This document shows positions 1 to 9,061 of a stretch of 64,000 nt of DNA, piece after piece (within the stretch, counting starts at the first letter, position 1; each line of letters starts with the position of its first letter). A model generated the notes under the pieces. The model saw nothing but the letters and a program-made list of their open reading frames with translations. It was not told where the DNA came from and did no database searches. Origin of the DNA: Armatimonadota bacterium (lineage in GTDB: Bacteria; Armatimonadota; Fimbriimonadia; Fimbriimonadales; Fimbriimonadaceae); NCBI GenBank assembly GCA_017303935.1, contig JAFLBD010000001.1, positions 186,001 to 250,000 of the forward strand. Direction: 5' to 3'. The position numbers and the translations under genes are program-made.

Positions 1-690
1 AATCTTGAGCAGAGCCTGTTGGACGCCTTCGCCGCTCACATCGCGGGTGATCGAAGGGTTGTCGCTCTTTCTTGAAATCTTATCGATTTCGTCGACATAG
101 ATGATTCCGCGCTCGCAGAGTTCTTTTGCGTGACGAGGATCCATCGAATCTGCGGCCTGATACAGCTTTAGAAGGATGTTTTCGACGTCTTCACCGACAT
201 AACCGGCCTCTGTGAGGGCAGTCGCATCGGCGATAGCAAACGGAACGTTGAGCATCTTCGCCAAAGTCTGCGCCAGAAGGGTTTTGCCACTTCCGGTCGG
301 ACCCAGCATCAAGATGTTTGACTTTTGGATTTCGACATCGGTTGCACGGCCACCAGTTCGCTTGTAGTGGTTATAAACCGCCACGCTAAGCGCCCGCTTG
401 GCGTACTCCTGACCAATCACGTATTGATCGAGGAATCCGACGATCTCCTTTGGCTTCGGCAACTTTTCTGGAGTGAAATTTGCGTCGCCAGCAGGTGCAG
501 CACCTGCGGCTGGTCGAGTGGCTCGTCCAGTTGGAGCAGGTCGCTCGCCGTCGTTAACAAGAATATCGTTGCACAGGTCGATACAGTCGGAGCAAACTGC
601 TCCGTGCAAGCCAACAATGAGCTTTCTTACTTGCTCTTTGGTCTTGCCACACAGACTGCACTGGTCCCTTCGCTCGCTTGACTTCGCCAT
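1..690 (-). CDS. clpX: ClpX, ATP-dependent protease ATPase subunit (N-terminal 230 residues; cut by window edge)
   Basis: ClpX is the AAA+ unfoldase that feeds substrates to the ClpP peptidase in the cytoplasm. Translating the minus strand from the ATG at 690 gives an N-terminal zinc-binding domain with paired cysteines (CSLCGK and CSDCIDLC), then the AAA+ core with Walker A GPTGSGKT, the sequence [10 protein letters not shown], and Walker [10 protein letters not shown]. The frame stays open to base 1, so the C-terminal part lies outside the window. It starts 12 bases after the clpP stop, so clpP-clpX form an operon, the usual arrangement. AGGAATT about 7 nt before the ATG is a plausible ribosome binding site. 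Confidence 0.96.
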   Translation of the reverse strand, partial: MAKSSERRDQCSLCGKTKEQVRKLIVGLHGAVCSDCIDLCNDILVNDGERPAPTGRATRPAAGAAPAGDANFTPEKLPKPKEIVGFLDQYVIGQEYAKRALSVAVYNHYKRTGGRATDVEIQKSNILMLGPTGSGKTLLAQTLAKMLNVPFAIADATALTEAGYVGEDVENILLKLYQAADSMDPRHAKELCERGIIYVDEIDKISRKSDNPSITRDVSGEGVQQALLKI

Positions 691-702
691 GACTAATTCC
701 TA

Positions 703-1287
703 TTATCGTGCGCCTGGGGCCAAAACTTTATCTACAATTCCGTAGGAAAGTGCTTCATCGGCCGACATGAAGTAGTCGCGGTCGCAATCTTTGCGAACTT
801 GCTCTGGATCTTTGCCGCAGTGCTTGCCCAGAATCGCCATCAGCGTGTCCATGTACTTATCGATTTCTCGAACCTGGACAGCGATATCAGCCGCAGTTCC
901 GCGGAACCCGCCGCTCACTTGGTGAATCATCACACGAGCGTTCTGCAGGCAATAGCGCTTTCCGGCTGCGCCACCACTGAGGAGCACCGCACCCATCGAA
1001 GCGGCTGTGCCGACACAATAGGTGTTGACGTCGCACTTGATGAGCTGCATCGTGTCATAGATCGCAAGACCCGCAGACACCGAACCACCAGGGCTATTGA
1101 TGTAAAACTCGATGTCTCGATCTGGGTCATCTTTTTCGAGGAACAGCATCTGAGCAATCAGAAGATTCGCGACGTAATCGTCCACCTCCGTACCCAAGAA
1201 AATGATGCGGTCCTTTAAAAGACGGGACCAGATGTCGTAGGTGCGTTCGCCACGCGCCGTTTGCTCGATAACGTATGGAATTCCCAT
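703..1287 (-). CDS. clpP: ClpP, ATP-dependent Clp protease proteolytic subunit
   Basis: Serine peptidase that forms the tetradecameric barrel of ClpXP. The 194-residue product has normal family length and all three catalytic residues: Ser97 in GTAASMGA, His122 in MIHQ, Asp171 in DRDYFMSA. The oxyanion-forming segment INSPGGSV is at 63-70. The ATG at 1287 starts the standard [11 protein letters not shown]-terminus, which usually carries a short propeptide in longer homologues. A GGGAGG motif lies about 13 nt upstream, slightly far for a ribosome binding site, and an inverted repeat sits just beyond it. First gene of the clpP-clpX operon; trigger factor, a frequent neighbour, is not upstream here. 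Confidence 0.97.
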   Translation of the reverse strand: MGIPYVIEQTARGERTYDIWSRLLKDRIIFLGTEVDDYVANLLIAQMLFLEKDDPDRDIEFYINSPGGSVSAGLAIYDTMQLIKCDVNTYCVGTAASMGAVLLSGGAAGKRYCLQNARVMIHQVSGGFRGTAADIAVQVREIDKYMDTLMAILGKHCGKDPEQVRKDCDRDYFMSADEALSYGIVDKVLAPGAR

Positions 1288-1312
1288 GTTGTTTTGATGT
1301 CCTCCCTGACAT

Positions 1313-1332
1313 GTTCGGCAGAATTGCCGAAC
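1313..1332. promoter_or_regulatory. Perfect 8-bp inverted repeat upstream of clpP
   Basis: GTTCGGCA and TGCCGAAC flank a 4-base loop, 26 bases upstream of the clpP ATG in the divergent gap between clpP and the NFACT gene. It could be a repressor operator or a leader hairpin close to the clpP ribosome binding site. No T-tract follows, so a terminator is less likely. Function is inferred only from symmetry and position. Confidence 0.4.
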
Positions 1333-1430
1333 AGCATTACTGTACCTTTCCTACGAACCAGCAACTTTACTCGGTTCGATAAGTTGCCGAAGGTCCCAAA
1401 TGTTTGTGAATTCGACGCCAAAATAGGACG

Positions 1431-3020
1431 TTGAAGATTCCATTTGATTCCTTGTGCGTGGCCGCAAGCGTGAGCGAAATCGCTCCGCTGGTTGGTGGTC
1501 GATTGCAGAAAATCATCATGCCCACGCCGCACTCATTTGGATTCGAGTTCTATGCTGGGAGGGTCGAATGGGTGGTGATCAGCTGGCATGCGGATTACGC
1601 AAGGATTCACGTCGCCAATCGGCCAGGCACGAAGATCGACTCTGCCCAATTGGCGACCGATTTCAGGCGAAGAATCCTCGGCACCGAGCTTAAGGGCGTG
1701 AAGCAGATGGGCTCGGACAGGATTGTTGAGCTTGAATTCGAAGGGGCTGAGGGCCGATCCCGATTGATCTTGGAGATCATGGGCAAGCACTCGAATCTCA
1801 TGTTGGTGGACGAGTCGGGGCGCGTCGTCGCGGCTGCGAAGTGGTTGGGGAAGACCAAATCGAAGCGTCCGATCTTGCCGAACCAGCCGTATTCTGTGCC
1901 GCCGGTGGGCGTTCGACCCAAACTGCCTTCCAATCTAACGGTTTCCGATGCTATCAATCAGAAACTATTTTCGCCATTCCTCACAGACCTACTGGTTGAA
2001 GATGAGTCGTCGTTGGGCAGCGTGAAAGCAGTGTTCGCGCACCATGAACTCAAGCCCGTTTCTGTAGCCGATGTTGGGGTCTATCCCGTTTCCGTGGCAG
2101 CACTGATTGAAGGGGAAGTGTCCATCAAGAATTTCGGATTAGGAGCTGATGCGCACTTTTCTGCACTAGAATCGGGAGCGGTCTCGGATTCGCATCGAGC
2201 GAGGCTTGCCAACCAGCTTGACCGGGTGATTCTAGCCCGTGAGACTGCCCTCAATGACCTGCGACTCGCGGCTAATGAATCCGATCGAGCGGCAGAGTTC
2301 CAGCAGCTCGGCGAGCTCATCCTAGCTTACGGGTACTCGGCTGAAGTCAATGATGGGCAGATCGAAGTGTTCGATTACTCCGGCAATCTGGTGAAGATTC
2401 CATTCGATCCGGAGGAGTCGGTTCAAGAAAATGCCAACAGAATTTTTGGGAAGGCGAAGCGTGCGAAAGCCAGGCAAGAGCAAGTTCTGGAGACCATTGC
2501 TGGATTCGAAGCCGAACTTTCAGAACTACGAGCCCTCCGAAACAACCTCGATCACTACGACTCGGACCAAGAGTTAGACAAGGCCGAAGAGTTCGCCGCA
2601 GTGCATCGCTGGTTGAATGCTGCGCCACTACCGAAGGAAAAGGAAGATCGGCCGTATGAGGGGCACAAAATCCGCGAGCAGATGACGCGGCAAGGCTACA
2701 AGCTGTTGTATGGCGAGAATGCCACCGCCAACGACTACTTGACCCTCCGAGTTGCCAAGAGCAATGATTGGTGGCTACACGTGCGGGGCAATGTATCGGC
2801 GCACGTTGTGATTCAGTCGAAGGGGTCACCGGACAAGGTGCCGATGGAAGTGATACAGGCGGCGGCGATTATCGCCGTGAAGAACAGCCCGATGAAGCAC
2901 AGCAGCTACGTGCCGGTGGATTACACGCTAAAGCGATACGTCAGACGCCAAAAAGGTTCTCCCGCGGGCATGGTGACCTATACCCACGAGAAAACCATTC
3001 ATGTCGATGCGAGAAACTAG
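1431..3020 (+). CDS. rqcH: NFACT-family ribosome quality control protein (RqcH/Rqc2-like)
   Basis: RqcH homologues bind stalled 50S subunits and recruit tRNA-Ala to add C-terminal alanine tails, marking nascent chains for degradation by ClpXP and others. The 529-residue protein has the NFACT-N start (MKIPFDSLCVAA), the Asp96-Arg97 pair (GSDRIVE) matching the D-R motif needed for tailing, and the MGKHSNLML segment. A helical coiled-coil middle follows (about 260-390), then an NFACT-R domain near the C-terminus (DWWLHVRG). The TTG start at 1431 is chosen because it gives the conserved N-terminus. Sitting next to clpPX makes functional sense, since tailed peptides are Clp substrates, though that link is inference. 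Its stop overlaps the convergent glgP stop by 4 nt. Confidence 0.92.
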   Translation: MKIPFDSLCVAASVSEIAPLVGGRLQKIIMPTPHSFGFEFYAGRVEWVVISWHADYARIHVANRPGTKIDSAQLATDFRRRILGTELKGVKQMGSDRIVELEFEGAEGRSRLILEIMGKHSNLMLVDESGRVVAAAKWLGKTKSKRPILPNQPYSVPPVGVRPKLPSNLTVSDAINQKLFSPFLTDLLVEDESSLGSVKAVFAHHELKPVSVADVGVYPVSVAALIEGEVSIKNFGLGADAHFSALESGAVSDSHRARLANQLDRVILARETALNDLRLAANESDRAAEFQQLGELILAYGYSAEVNDGQIEVFDYSGNLVKIPFDPEESVQENANRIFGKAKRAKARQEQVLETIAGFEAELSELRALRNNLDHYDSDQELDKAEEFAAVHRWLNAAPLPKEKEDRPYEGHKIREQMTRQGYKLLYGENATANDYLTLRVAKSNDWWLHVRGNVSAHVVIQSKGSPDKVPMEVIQAAAIIAVKNSPMKHSSYVPVDYTLKRYVRRQKGSPAGMVTYTHEKTIHVDARN

Positions 3021-5578
3021 TCCGAATTCTGCCAGCAGATGAGCGGCAATTCGGTGCTGACTTTCACATCTGGATTCTTCGGAACGATTCGACAGACATA
3101 TCCCAAATGGCCCGGGTCGGGACATTGGATTTCGGCTTCGAACGCTCCATTGCCCTTCGATTGGAGCGGCACGATCGTAGGATCGACGATCTGGCGATTG
3201 GCCCCGATCTGCCCCACCATTGCTTGGACTTCGACGTCTTCCGCGGTCAAGGTGCCCAAATCGACGGTCGCAGTGATCGAGAGCGAGCTCCCGACGCCAA
3301 CCTTCGCATGGCCATTATCGGTGACAGAAACGAACTTGACTCCTGGCCATGCCGATCGGACCCGCTTTCGCCAGGCGAGAGCATCTTTTGCTCGTTGCAA
3401 ACCGCCTTCTTGCAGGCTCCAATAGGCCGAGTTCGAAGGCATGTAGAACCGAGTGGTGTACTCGCGGACCATCCGCGCGGTTGAGAATCGTGGCGCCAAA
3501 GTGCGCATGGATTCGCGGATCATGTTGATCCAACCGATCGGTACTCCGTCCTCGCTTCTCGTGTAGAACAGTGGCGCAATTTCTTGCTCGATCAATTGGT
3601 ATAGAGCCCGACTTTCCAGCCAATCTTGGCGGCCTTGATCGGGATCTTCGGTTCCATCGCCGATCGCCCAGCCGACGTTCGAGGCGTATCCTTCGGCCCA
3701 CCATCCGTCGAGGATCGAGCAGTTAAGACCTCCATTCGGGATTACCTTCATGCCGCTGGTGCCACTGGCTTCCATCGGTCGACGAGGATTATTGAGCCAC
3801 ACGTCAACGCCTTGAACCAAGTGCCTTGCCACTTCGATATCGTAATCCTCGAGGAAGAGCATCCGGTGGCCAGCCCCTTCATGCTTGATGAAATTTGTGA
3901 TGTCTTGGATGAGCTTCTTACCGCCATCATCTTTTGGATGGCTCTTGCCCGCAAACACAAACTGAACCGGTCGATCGGCGTGGTTGAGAATCGCTTTGAG
4001 TCTCTCCTTGTCGCTGAAAAGCAAGAACGCGCGCTTGTATGTCGCGAACCGACGTGCAAATCCAATCGTGAGGATTCGTGGGTCTAGCAACGTGTTTGCT
4101 TGCTGAATTTCCTGGCGTCCGGCGTTTCGATTCTGCAAGGACTTCACGGTTCGTTTGCGTGCAAATCGTACAAAGTCGCCGCGGGCGTCTTCGCGCAATT
4201 CCCACAGTTCTTCCGCGGGCAGCTTCGAGGCCTTCTCCCAAACGGCCGGATCGCTTGGATCATCGCGCCAAGATTGTCCGAGATGACGGTCCAGCAGTTG
4301 AGCCATGCGCTCACCCAGCCAGGTCGCGGTATGGACTCCGTTGGTGATCGCCTCAATCGGAACTTCATTGACCGTGTAGTCATCCCACCGATCGGCAAAC
4401 ATCGCCTGACTGACTTCTGCGTGGAGCTTGCTGACGCCGTTGACGTAGTTTGCTCCGGTCATCGCCAGGATAGCCATGTTGAACGGATCGCTTGGATTCT
4501 CCGGATTCATCTTGCCGTAGTCCAAGAAATCGTCGAAGGCGAGCCCGACTTGCGAGATCTTCTTCGACATGTACTGGTTCAGCAGCTCGGGGCGGAATAC
4601 GTCGAAGCCTGCTGGAACAGGGGTGTGCGTCGTGAAAACGTTGCCGCTGACGGTCACTTGTCGCGCTACTTTGAGGTCGCAATTGTGCTCCTCCATGAAC
4701 TGCTTGAGTCGTTCGATGGTCAAGAAAGCGGCGTGACCTTCGTTCATGTGGCAGACCGAAGGCTTGATTCCGAGTGCTTCCAGAGCCCGCAATCCACCGA
4801 TTCCAAGTACGATCTCTTGGCGGATACGCATATGCTCGTCCCCACCATACAGGTTGTCCGTGATCCCTTGGTCGATTTGATGATTCGCCAAGATGTTCGA
4901 GTCTAGAAGGTAGAGCTCGATGCGGCCAACTTGCGCTTTCCAGACTTGCACGGTGACGTTTCGGTCTGGAAACTCGACGACCACTCGAAGTGGCTGTTCG
5001 TCTGCGCCACGAACGAGAGTGATCGGATAGTTGTAAAAATCGTACGCCGGATATTTCTCTTGTTGCCAGCCGTCCTCACCCAAGAACTGCCGGAAGTAAC
5101 CCTTTGAATAGAGCAGACCAACACCCACCAGTGGGATTCCGAGATCGCTAGCTGCTTTGAGATGGTCTCCTGCGAGGAGCCCGAGGCCACCACTATAGAT
5201 TGGGAGGCACTCGTTCAGCCCGAATTCAGCGCAGAAATACGCGATTTTTGCTCGATCACGTTCGCCCGGATACTGCGCGTCGAACCAAGTGGATGCACCC
5301 ATGTAAGCGTCCAAATCTTCCTTGGCGAGCTTGAGTTTGCTCAGGAAAAGGTTGTCCTTGGTGAGCATTTTTTGACGCTCTGGTGAGAGCCTTCGCATCA
5401 GCAGGAGTGGGTTGTGTTCGACCTTTTCCCAGAGGGTTGGATCGACTTCCTCGAATACCTCCTGGGCCTCAAGGTTCCATGTCCAACGGAAGTTCATGGC
5501 GAGCGCTTCTAGATCGTGCAGGTGGTCCGGCAGATCAGAAACGACTTCAAACGAGTGCGCATATTTCAAAGTTCGCAT
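3017..5578 (-). CDS. glgP: Alpha-glucan (glycogen/maltodextrin) phosphorylase, GT35
   Basis: Releases glucose-1-phosphate from alpha-1,4-glucans. The 853-residue product matches the bacterial subfamily (TIGR02094 type) with an extra N-terminal domain (about 1-110, starting near LPDHLHDLEALAMNFRWTWN). The catalytic core contains EFGLNECLPIYSGGLG, the phosphate/PLP region KRAFLLF, and the PLP-lysine motif EASGTSGMK with Lys611. The C-terminal ~110 residues form a beta-rich tail. A cytoplasmic enzyme of glycogen breakdown, it complements the GT4/glycogen-synthase-like gene at 16664 and the secreted amylase at 39510. It converges on the NFACT gene with a shared CTAG. Confidence 0.95.
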   Translation of the reverse strand: MRTLKYAHSFEVVSDLPDHLHDLEALAMNFRWTWNLEAQEVFEEVDPTLWEKVEHNPLLLMRRLSPERQKMLTKDNLFLSKLKLAKEDLDAYMGASTWFDAQYPGERDRAKIAYFCAEFGLNECLPIYSGGLGLLAGDHLKAASDLGIPLVGVGLLYSKGYFRQFLGEDGWQQEKYPAYDFYNYPITLVRGADEQPLRVVVEFPDRNVTVQVWKAQVGRIELYLLDSNILANHQIDQGITDNLYGGDEHMRIRQEIVLGIGGLRALEALGIKPSVCHMNEGHAAFLTIERLKQFMEEHNCDLKVARQVTVSGNVFTTHTPVPAGFDVFRPELLNQYMSKKISQVGLAFDDFLDYGKMNPENPSDPFNMAILAMTGANYVNGVSKLHAEVSQAMFADRWDDYTVNEVPIEAITNGVHTATWLGERMAQLLDRHLGQSWRDDPSDPAVWEKASKLPAEELWELREDARGDFVRFARKRTVKSLQNRNAGRQEIQQANTLLDPRILTIGFARRFATYKRAFLLFSDKERLKAILNHADRPVQFVFAGKSHPKDDGGKKLIQDITNFIKHEGAGHRMLFLEDYDIEVARHLVQGVDVWLNNPRRPMEASGTSGMKVIPNGGLNCSILDGWWAEGYASNVGWAIGDGTEDPDQGRQDWLESRALYQLIEQEIAPLFYTRSEDGVPIGWINMIRESMRTLAPRFSTARMVREYTTRFYMPSNSAYWSLQEGGLQRAKDALAWRKRVRSAWPGVKFVSVTDNGHAKVGVGSSLSITATVDLGTLTAEDVEVQAMVGQIGANRQIVDPTIVPLQSKGNGAFEAEIQCPDPGHLGYVCRIVPKNPDVKVSTELPLICWQNSD

Positions 5579-5637
5579 GGGTGAATACTGTTATTATTGA
5601 CGGGATGACCCGAATTCTGTCGGGACAATGAATGCAA

Positions 5638-5676
5638 TTGCCCCGCTGGCCAGGAAACGTTGGCATCACGGGGCAA
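5638..5676 (-). terminator. Hairpin downstream of flagellar operon
   Basis: TTGCCCCG and CGGGGCAA (8 bp) enclose a smaller GCCA/TGGC helix. It lies 17 bases beyond the last gene of the fliK-flgD operon, between that operon and glgP. The T-tract after the stem on the minus strand is poor (TTGCATTC), so it may act as a weak or factor-assisted terminator. A second hairpin (CCCGA/TCGGG, 5609-5624) follows. Confidence 0.5.
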
Positions 5677-5692
5677 GAATTGGCGAAGACTA

Positions 5693-6067
5693 TCAGACCA
5701 CGACTGCGCTGTCGATGTTGGTGAAGACGTTCTCCTTCAGGTTGGCCCGATCGACGGCTGTGATCACGGTGCGGTTTTTGACGCTCACCACGAGGGCGAT
5801 GTCGTCAATCAAAACCAGGGACTCCTTTGCCCCTTTTTGAGCGGCTTTATCGACGCCACCCAGCACACGTTCCCACGCGTTTTGATCGAGTTGAATATCT
5901 CGGCTTTGCAGCCTTGTTTGAGCATGGCTGCTCACTTTGAGTCTATTTTCAAGGAGCTCAGTAAACGCCGACCGATCCGCCGGGTTGACGGCGGTTTTCT
6001 GCTGCGGCGCAACCTGTTGAGATTGCAACAGGTCCGCGATGCGATTGTTTTGAATCGGGTTACTCAC
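5693..6067 (-). CDS. Flagellar operon protein, TIGR02530 family
   Basis: A 124-residue soluble protein of the small family found between flgD and flgE in many flagellar operons (TIGR02530 type). The conserved block DRSAFTELLENRLKVSSHAQ is followed by SRDIQLDQ and ALVVSVKNRTVITAVD. Its exact role is unknown; family context ties it to hook assembly. It begins 5 nt after the flgD stop, so it is translationally linked to flgD. The usual next gene, flgE, is not here but at 31641. Confidence 0.85.
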   Translation of the reverse strand: MSNPIQNNRIADLLQSQQVAPQQKTAVNPADRSAFTELLENRLKVSSHAQTRLQSRDIQLDQNAWERVLGGVDKAAQKGAKESLVLIDDIALVVSVKNRTVITAVDRANLKENVFTNIDSAVVV

Positions 6068-6072
6068 GAGCG

Positions 6073-6504
6073 TTATTGAGCGATTTCTTGGATGCTATCA
6101 AAGGTGACGTCTACGGTGCCGCCATTGGCTTCTTTGATTGTCAACAATTGTTCGCCATTCTTGACGATCATCTTGACAACCTGACCCGTAGCGTACATGC
6201 CTTGATTATCGGCAAGTGCGTTCGCATTGGGTCGCAGTGCCGTGACCTTCTTGCCGATCAAGCTGGTTGCTTGGATGACTTCGAGTTTGTCGTTGGTCTT
6301 GTCGCTACCTTGCACCTGTCCGAGCTGAGCCATCTGTGCGAAGAAGTCTCGGTCGTTCATCGGTTCAAGCGGGTTTTGGTTTGCGAGCTGGACTGAGAGG
6401 AGTCGCATAAACGTCTCCATGTTCAGCTTCGTCTTTTCTTTAGCGGGTGTGACGCCAAAGTATTGTTCAGCTGAGATACTTGAGGATGATGAGATTGCTG
6501 CCAT
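6073..6504 (-). CDS. flgD: FlgD, flagellar hook assembly (capping) protein
   Basis: FlgD caps the growing hook and helps FlgE subunits assemble outside the cell. The 143-residue product is the short form, with the conserved N-terminal segment (METFMRLLSVQLANQNPLEP, then MNDRDFFAQMAQL) near residues 28-60 and a C-terminal beta-rich part (VDVTFDSIQEI). Short FlgD proteins without the large Ig-like domain occur in several phyla. The gene lies between fliK (18-nt gap) and the TIGR02530 gene, so it is part of the same operon controlled by the sigma-28-like promoter upstream of fliK. Confidence 0.92.
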   Translation of the reverse strand: MAAISSSSSISAEQYFGVTPAKEKTKLNMETFMRLLSVQLANQNPLEPMNDRDFFAQMAQLGQVQGSDKTNDKLEVIQATSLIGKKVTALRPNANALADNQGMYATGQVVKMIVKNGEQLLTIKEANGGTVDVTFDSIQEIAQ

Positions 6505-6522
6505 TTTCGTTTCCTTGTTGAT

Positions 6523-8256
6523 TTAGATGACTAGATTCAAACTTCCTGGAGTTTGGTTGTTGATGTGGTTCGAATTGGTTGGTTCTTGTGCCGAATCATC
6601 GCTTCGGAGATTCGCCATTCGGTTAAGTCGTTGAAAGTCTTCGGTGGTGTTTTGTTGACCACGTCCGCTCTCGTTTCCGCCAAATTGAAGAGTTAAGGAG
6701 TTGAGGTTCAGTCCCTTTTGCTCGATCGTGTTGGAAAGCTGCTGCTTTGACTCTTGCATCGCGACCATGACCTTGTCGTTGGTCACCGAGATTTCCGCGT
6801 CCGACTTCGCGCCCATCGTCTTGATGGTCACGCTAATTTCGCCGAGGTTGTCCGGGTTGAGCCGAATGGTCATTTGGCTCAATGGCTTGTGAATTGCCAT
6901 GTCTTCGATTCGGTCAATCGTCTGCTTGATCACCGCTTGTTTGAGCAGCGCGTCAGCTTCGACTGGCTTCGATTCCACCTTGATGGCTGGGTCGAGCTTT
7001 TGAGAGTTCAATTCGCTTCGAGGCGAGACCAGCAACGTGTCCGTCGAATCTGAATTTTCAATTTTCAATTCATCCTGATCCGCTTCCAGGTCTGCAAATT
7101 GAGTTGGAGGAGCACCTTTGCTCGATTCAATGACTGCCTTTGGCTCTGTAGCTGTTGGTTTTACAGCGGGTTCGTTGGCGGACTCGTCGGCGATCGGTGC
7201 TTGCAGAGATTCTTCGGAATCTTGTCCAAGCTGGTTAGATTTCACCTGTCTTTCTTCGGCGATTGCTTGTTGAACCACTGGTGCAGCGACCTCTAACTTC
7301 TTCGCTGACTCTGCTTGTGTTGGAGCCGGAGTATCCTGGACCTCGCCCTGATCAGCGTTTGGCGTCATCGCGACAATCACTTCGGATGCTGGAGCGGGGA
7401 CTTGACCAGCTGTAGTTTGTGTCACCGCTACTTTGGACGGTTCCAAACTGATGACTTCTGGCTTTGTCGCGTCGACTTCAATTGGCGTCACATTACTTTG
7501 GATCGGAGTCGTGGGTGGAGCCGGAATTGGAGTCTGAGTCGTTGGTTGGACGACGGTAGCCGGAGTTGCTGCCGCGCCAGTTGTACCAGTGATACTCACT
7601 GGATTAAGGGTTTGGACCATTTCCGGATCGAGCACCTGGGGAGTGACAGATTTTTCGAGCCCGCGCACCATCATCAACGGCTCTATCGGCTTCGAAGTCG
7701 ATGAGACCTGGGGTTGAGACGTAGCTTGAGGTGCAACTTCGATTGAGTTGGTGCCCGTTTCAGGAACGAATTTACCGGTAGCTACAACTGGGGTCGTGTT
7801 GACTTCAGTTAAAAACCCTGTCGCAGTATTCGGTGTAACCGAAGGAGTTGTCTTGGAACTCGAATCGAAAGCAACGACCGGCATGGCAGCGGAACTGGAT
7901 TGCAGGCTTGCAATCGGTGCTGGTCCAGTTTCGGTAGTGAGAACCTTGCCGATCACGGGCACTGAACTCAACGACGGAGTCGGAGTGACCGCGGCAAACG
8001 GAATGAGAGCCACCGCAAAATTTGCTGCAATGGTTTCTTCTTGGAGAAGCGGGTCCTGCTTGGTGCTCACAGACTTCGGCTGATTTGAGCTTGCTTCCTG
8101 CTCCTCAATATTCGATTGTTTCCCGGTTGGCGGGCTTGCGTCTAGCGCTTGATTCAACTCAGACTCAAATTTTGAATCTGCCTGAAGTTTTGGTTCAGGT
8201 GCTTCCAGCGGCGTCGCGGCCCGACTTCCCAGGATGTTGAGCGTAATGTTCTCCAT
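6523..8256 (-). CDS. fliK: FliK-like flagellar hook-length control protein
   Basis: FliK measures hook length and switches export specificity. The 577-residue protein has a long low-complexity Pro/Thr/Ala/Val-rich region (about 20-420), typical of the molecular ruler, and a C-terminal Flg_hook domain (about 460-545) with PLSQMTIRLNPDNLGEISVT and LNLNSLTLQFGG. An open frame extends further upstream, but the ATG at 8256 (MENITLNILG) is preferred: it is preceded by AAAAGG, lies just downstream of the sigma-28-like promoter, and avoids overlap with the divergent HAD gene. First gene of the fliK-flgD operon. Confidence 0.88.
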   Translation of the reverse strand: MENITLNILGSRAATPLEAPEPKLQADSKFESELNQALDASPPTGKQSNIEEQEASSNQPKSVSTKQDPLLQEETIAANFAVALIPFAAVTPTPSLSSVPVIGKVLTTETGPAPIASLQSSSAAMPVVAFDSSSKTTPSVTPNTATGFLTEVNTTPVVATGKFVPETGTNSIEVAPQATSQPQVSSTSKPIEPLMMVRGLEKSVTPQVLDPEMVQTLNPVSITGTTGAAATPATVVQPTTQTPIPAPPTTPIQSNVTPIEVDATKPEVISLEPSKVAVTQTTAGQVPAPASEVIVAMTPNADQGEVQDTPAPTQAESAKKLEVAAPVVQQAIAEERQVKSNQLGQDSEESLQAPIADESANEPAVKPTATEPKAVIESSKGAPPTQFADLEADQDELKIENSDSTDTLLVSPRSELNSQKLDPAIKVESKPVEADALLKQAVIKQTIDRIEDMAIHKPLSQMTIRLNPDNLGEISVTIKTMGAKSDAEISVTNDKVMVAMQESKQQLSNTIEQKGLNLNSLTLQFGGNESGRGQQNTTEDFQRLNRMANLRSDDSAQEPTNSNHINNQTPGSLNLVI

Positions 8257-8278
8257 CCTTTTGGTTGTCCTGGTAGAA

Positions 8279-8306
8279 ATATCGGCAACACTCAAGAAGC
8301 TCTTTA
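8279..8306 (-). promoter_or_regulatory. Sigma-28 (FliA)-type promoter for fliK operon
   Basis: Read on the minus strand: TAAA (8306-8303), 16 nt, then GCCGATAT (8286-8279), close to the flagellar sigma consensus TAAA-N15-GCCGATAA. It lies 23 nt upstream of the fliK ATG, leaving a leader of roughly 15 nt. The gene it precedes is flagellar, which supports the call. The same architecture and 16-nt spacing occur before the PilZ gene at 27511. Confidence 0.75.
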
Positions 8307-8365
8307 GGACGATTTTTGAATCAGGGTTCCTCTGAGCGAGCTTGACCTGCCATAATTTGACTTGC

Positions 8366-9061
8366 ATGGAAGCCAGCTCACTACGAGCACCAATCAAGGC
8401 GGTGCTCTTTGATGTAGATGGCACCCTTGTGAATACGGTGGAGATGATCATTCACGGTTTGCGTGATGCGTACTCTCACTTGATTCAAAAGCAGTTTTCG
8501 GACGACGAACTCCGCCGTTTGATTGGGATTCCGCTCCGCGTTCAGATGAACCTGTATGGCATGGACGAGATGCGATCTCCAAATCTAGACGAGCGGGAGC
8601 GGTACACAATGGACCGCTACATCGTCCATTCGGACAAGATTCGGCTGTGGAGCGAAGTGACAGAAGCCTATGAGGCGGTCTGCGATCGATTCCCGACCGC
8701 GCTTGTGACCAGTCGAAATCGAGAGGAGCTCGACTGGATGATAACGAAAGTTCCAGTTTTAAGAAAGTCGAAAGTAACCGTTAGCGCGACGGAAGTGAGC
8801 AGGCCAAAGCCTGATCCAGAACCTGCGCTCTTGGCTTGTGAGTTGTTGAATTTGCATCCAAGCGAAACAGTTTTTATTGGTGATGCAACGCACGATATCC
8901 ATTGCGCCAAAAGTGCTGGAATTCAATCCGTTGCCGTGACATATGGCAGTGCTCAGCGAGAGGATCTCGTTGCCGCAAGCCCCGACTTTTTGATCGATTC
9001 TCCCGAGGAGTTTCGAGCTTGGGTCAAGAACAATTTATTGACAGAAAAACATGCGAAATAA
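8366..9061 (+). CDS. HAD-superfamily phosphatase (PGP-like)
   Basis: A 231-residue haloacid dehalogenase-type hydrolase with a helical cap, resembling phosphoglycolate phosphatase/beta-phosphoglucomutase. Motif I is LFDVDGTL (nucleophile Asp16, acid Asp18), motif II is ALVTSRN, and motifs III/IV are RPKPDPEPAL and FIGDATHDI. The substrate is not predictable. The ATG at 8366 gives the expected N-terminus; a TTG 24 nt earlier is open but overlaps the promoter region. CATAAT lies 9 nt before the ATG with no Shine-Dalgarno. The 3' end overlaps the next gene by 11 nt, so the two are probably co-translated. Confidence 0.88.
   Translation: MEASSLRAPIKAVLFDVDGTLVNTVEMIIHGLRDAYSHLIQKQFSDDELRRLIGIPLRVQMNLYGMDEMRSPNLDERERYTMDRYIVHSDKIRLWSEVTEAYEAVCDRFPTALVTSRNREELDWMITKVPVLRKSKVTVSATEVSRPKPDPEPALLACELLNLHPSETVFIGDATHDIHCAKSAGIQSVAVTYGSAQREDLVAASPDFLIDSPEEFRAWVKNNLLTEKHAK

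Noticed and set aside
799-1218. Plus-strand open frame opposite clpP
   Set aside because: Shadow of clpP on the other strand; no initiation signal and no recognisable domain.
7315-7704. Plus-strand open frame inside fliK
   Set aside because: Antisense to the low-complexity fliK region; composition follows the fliK codons.
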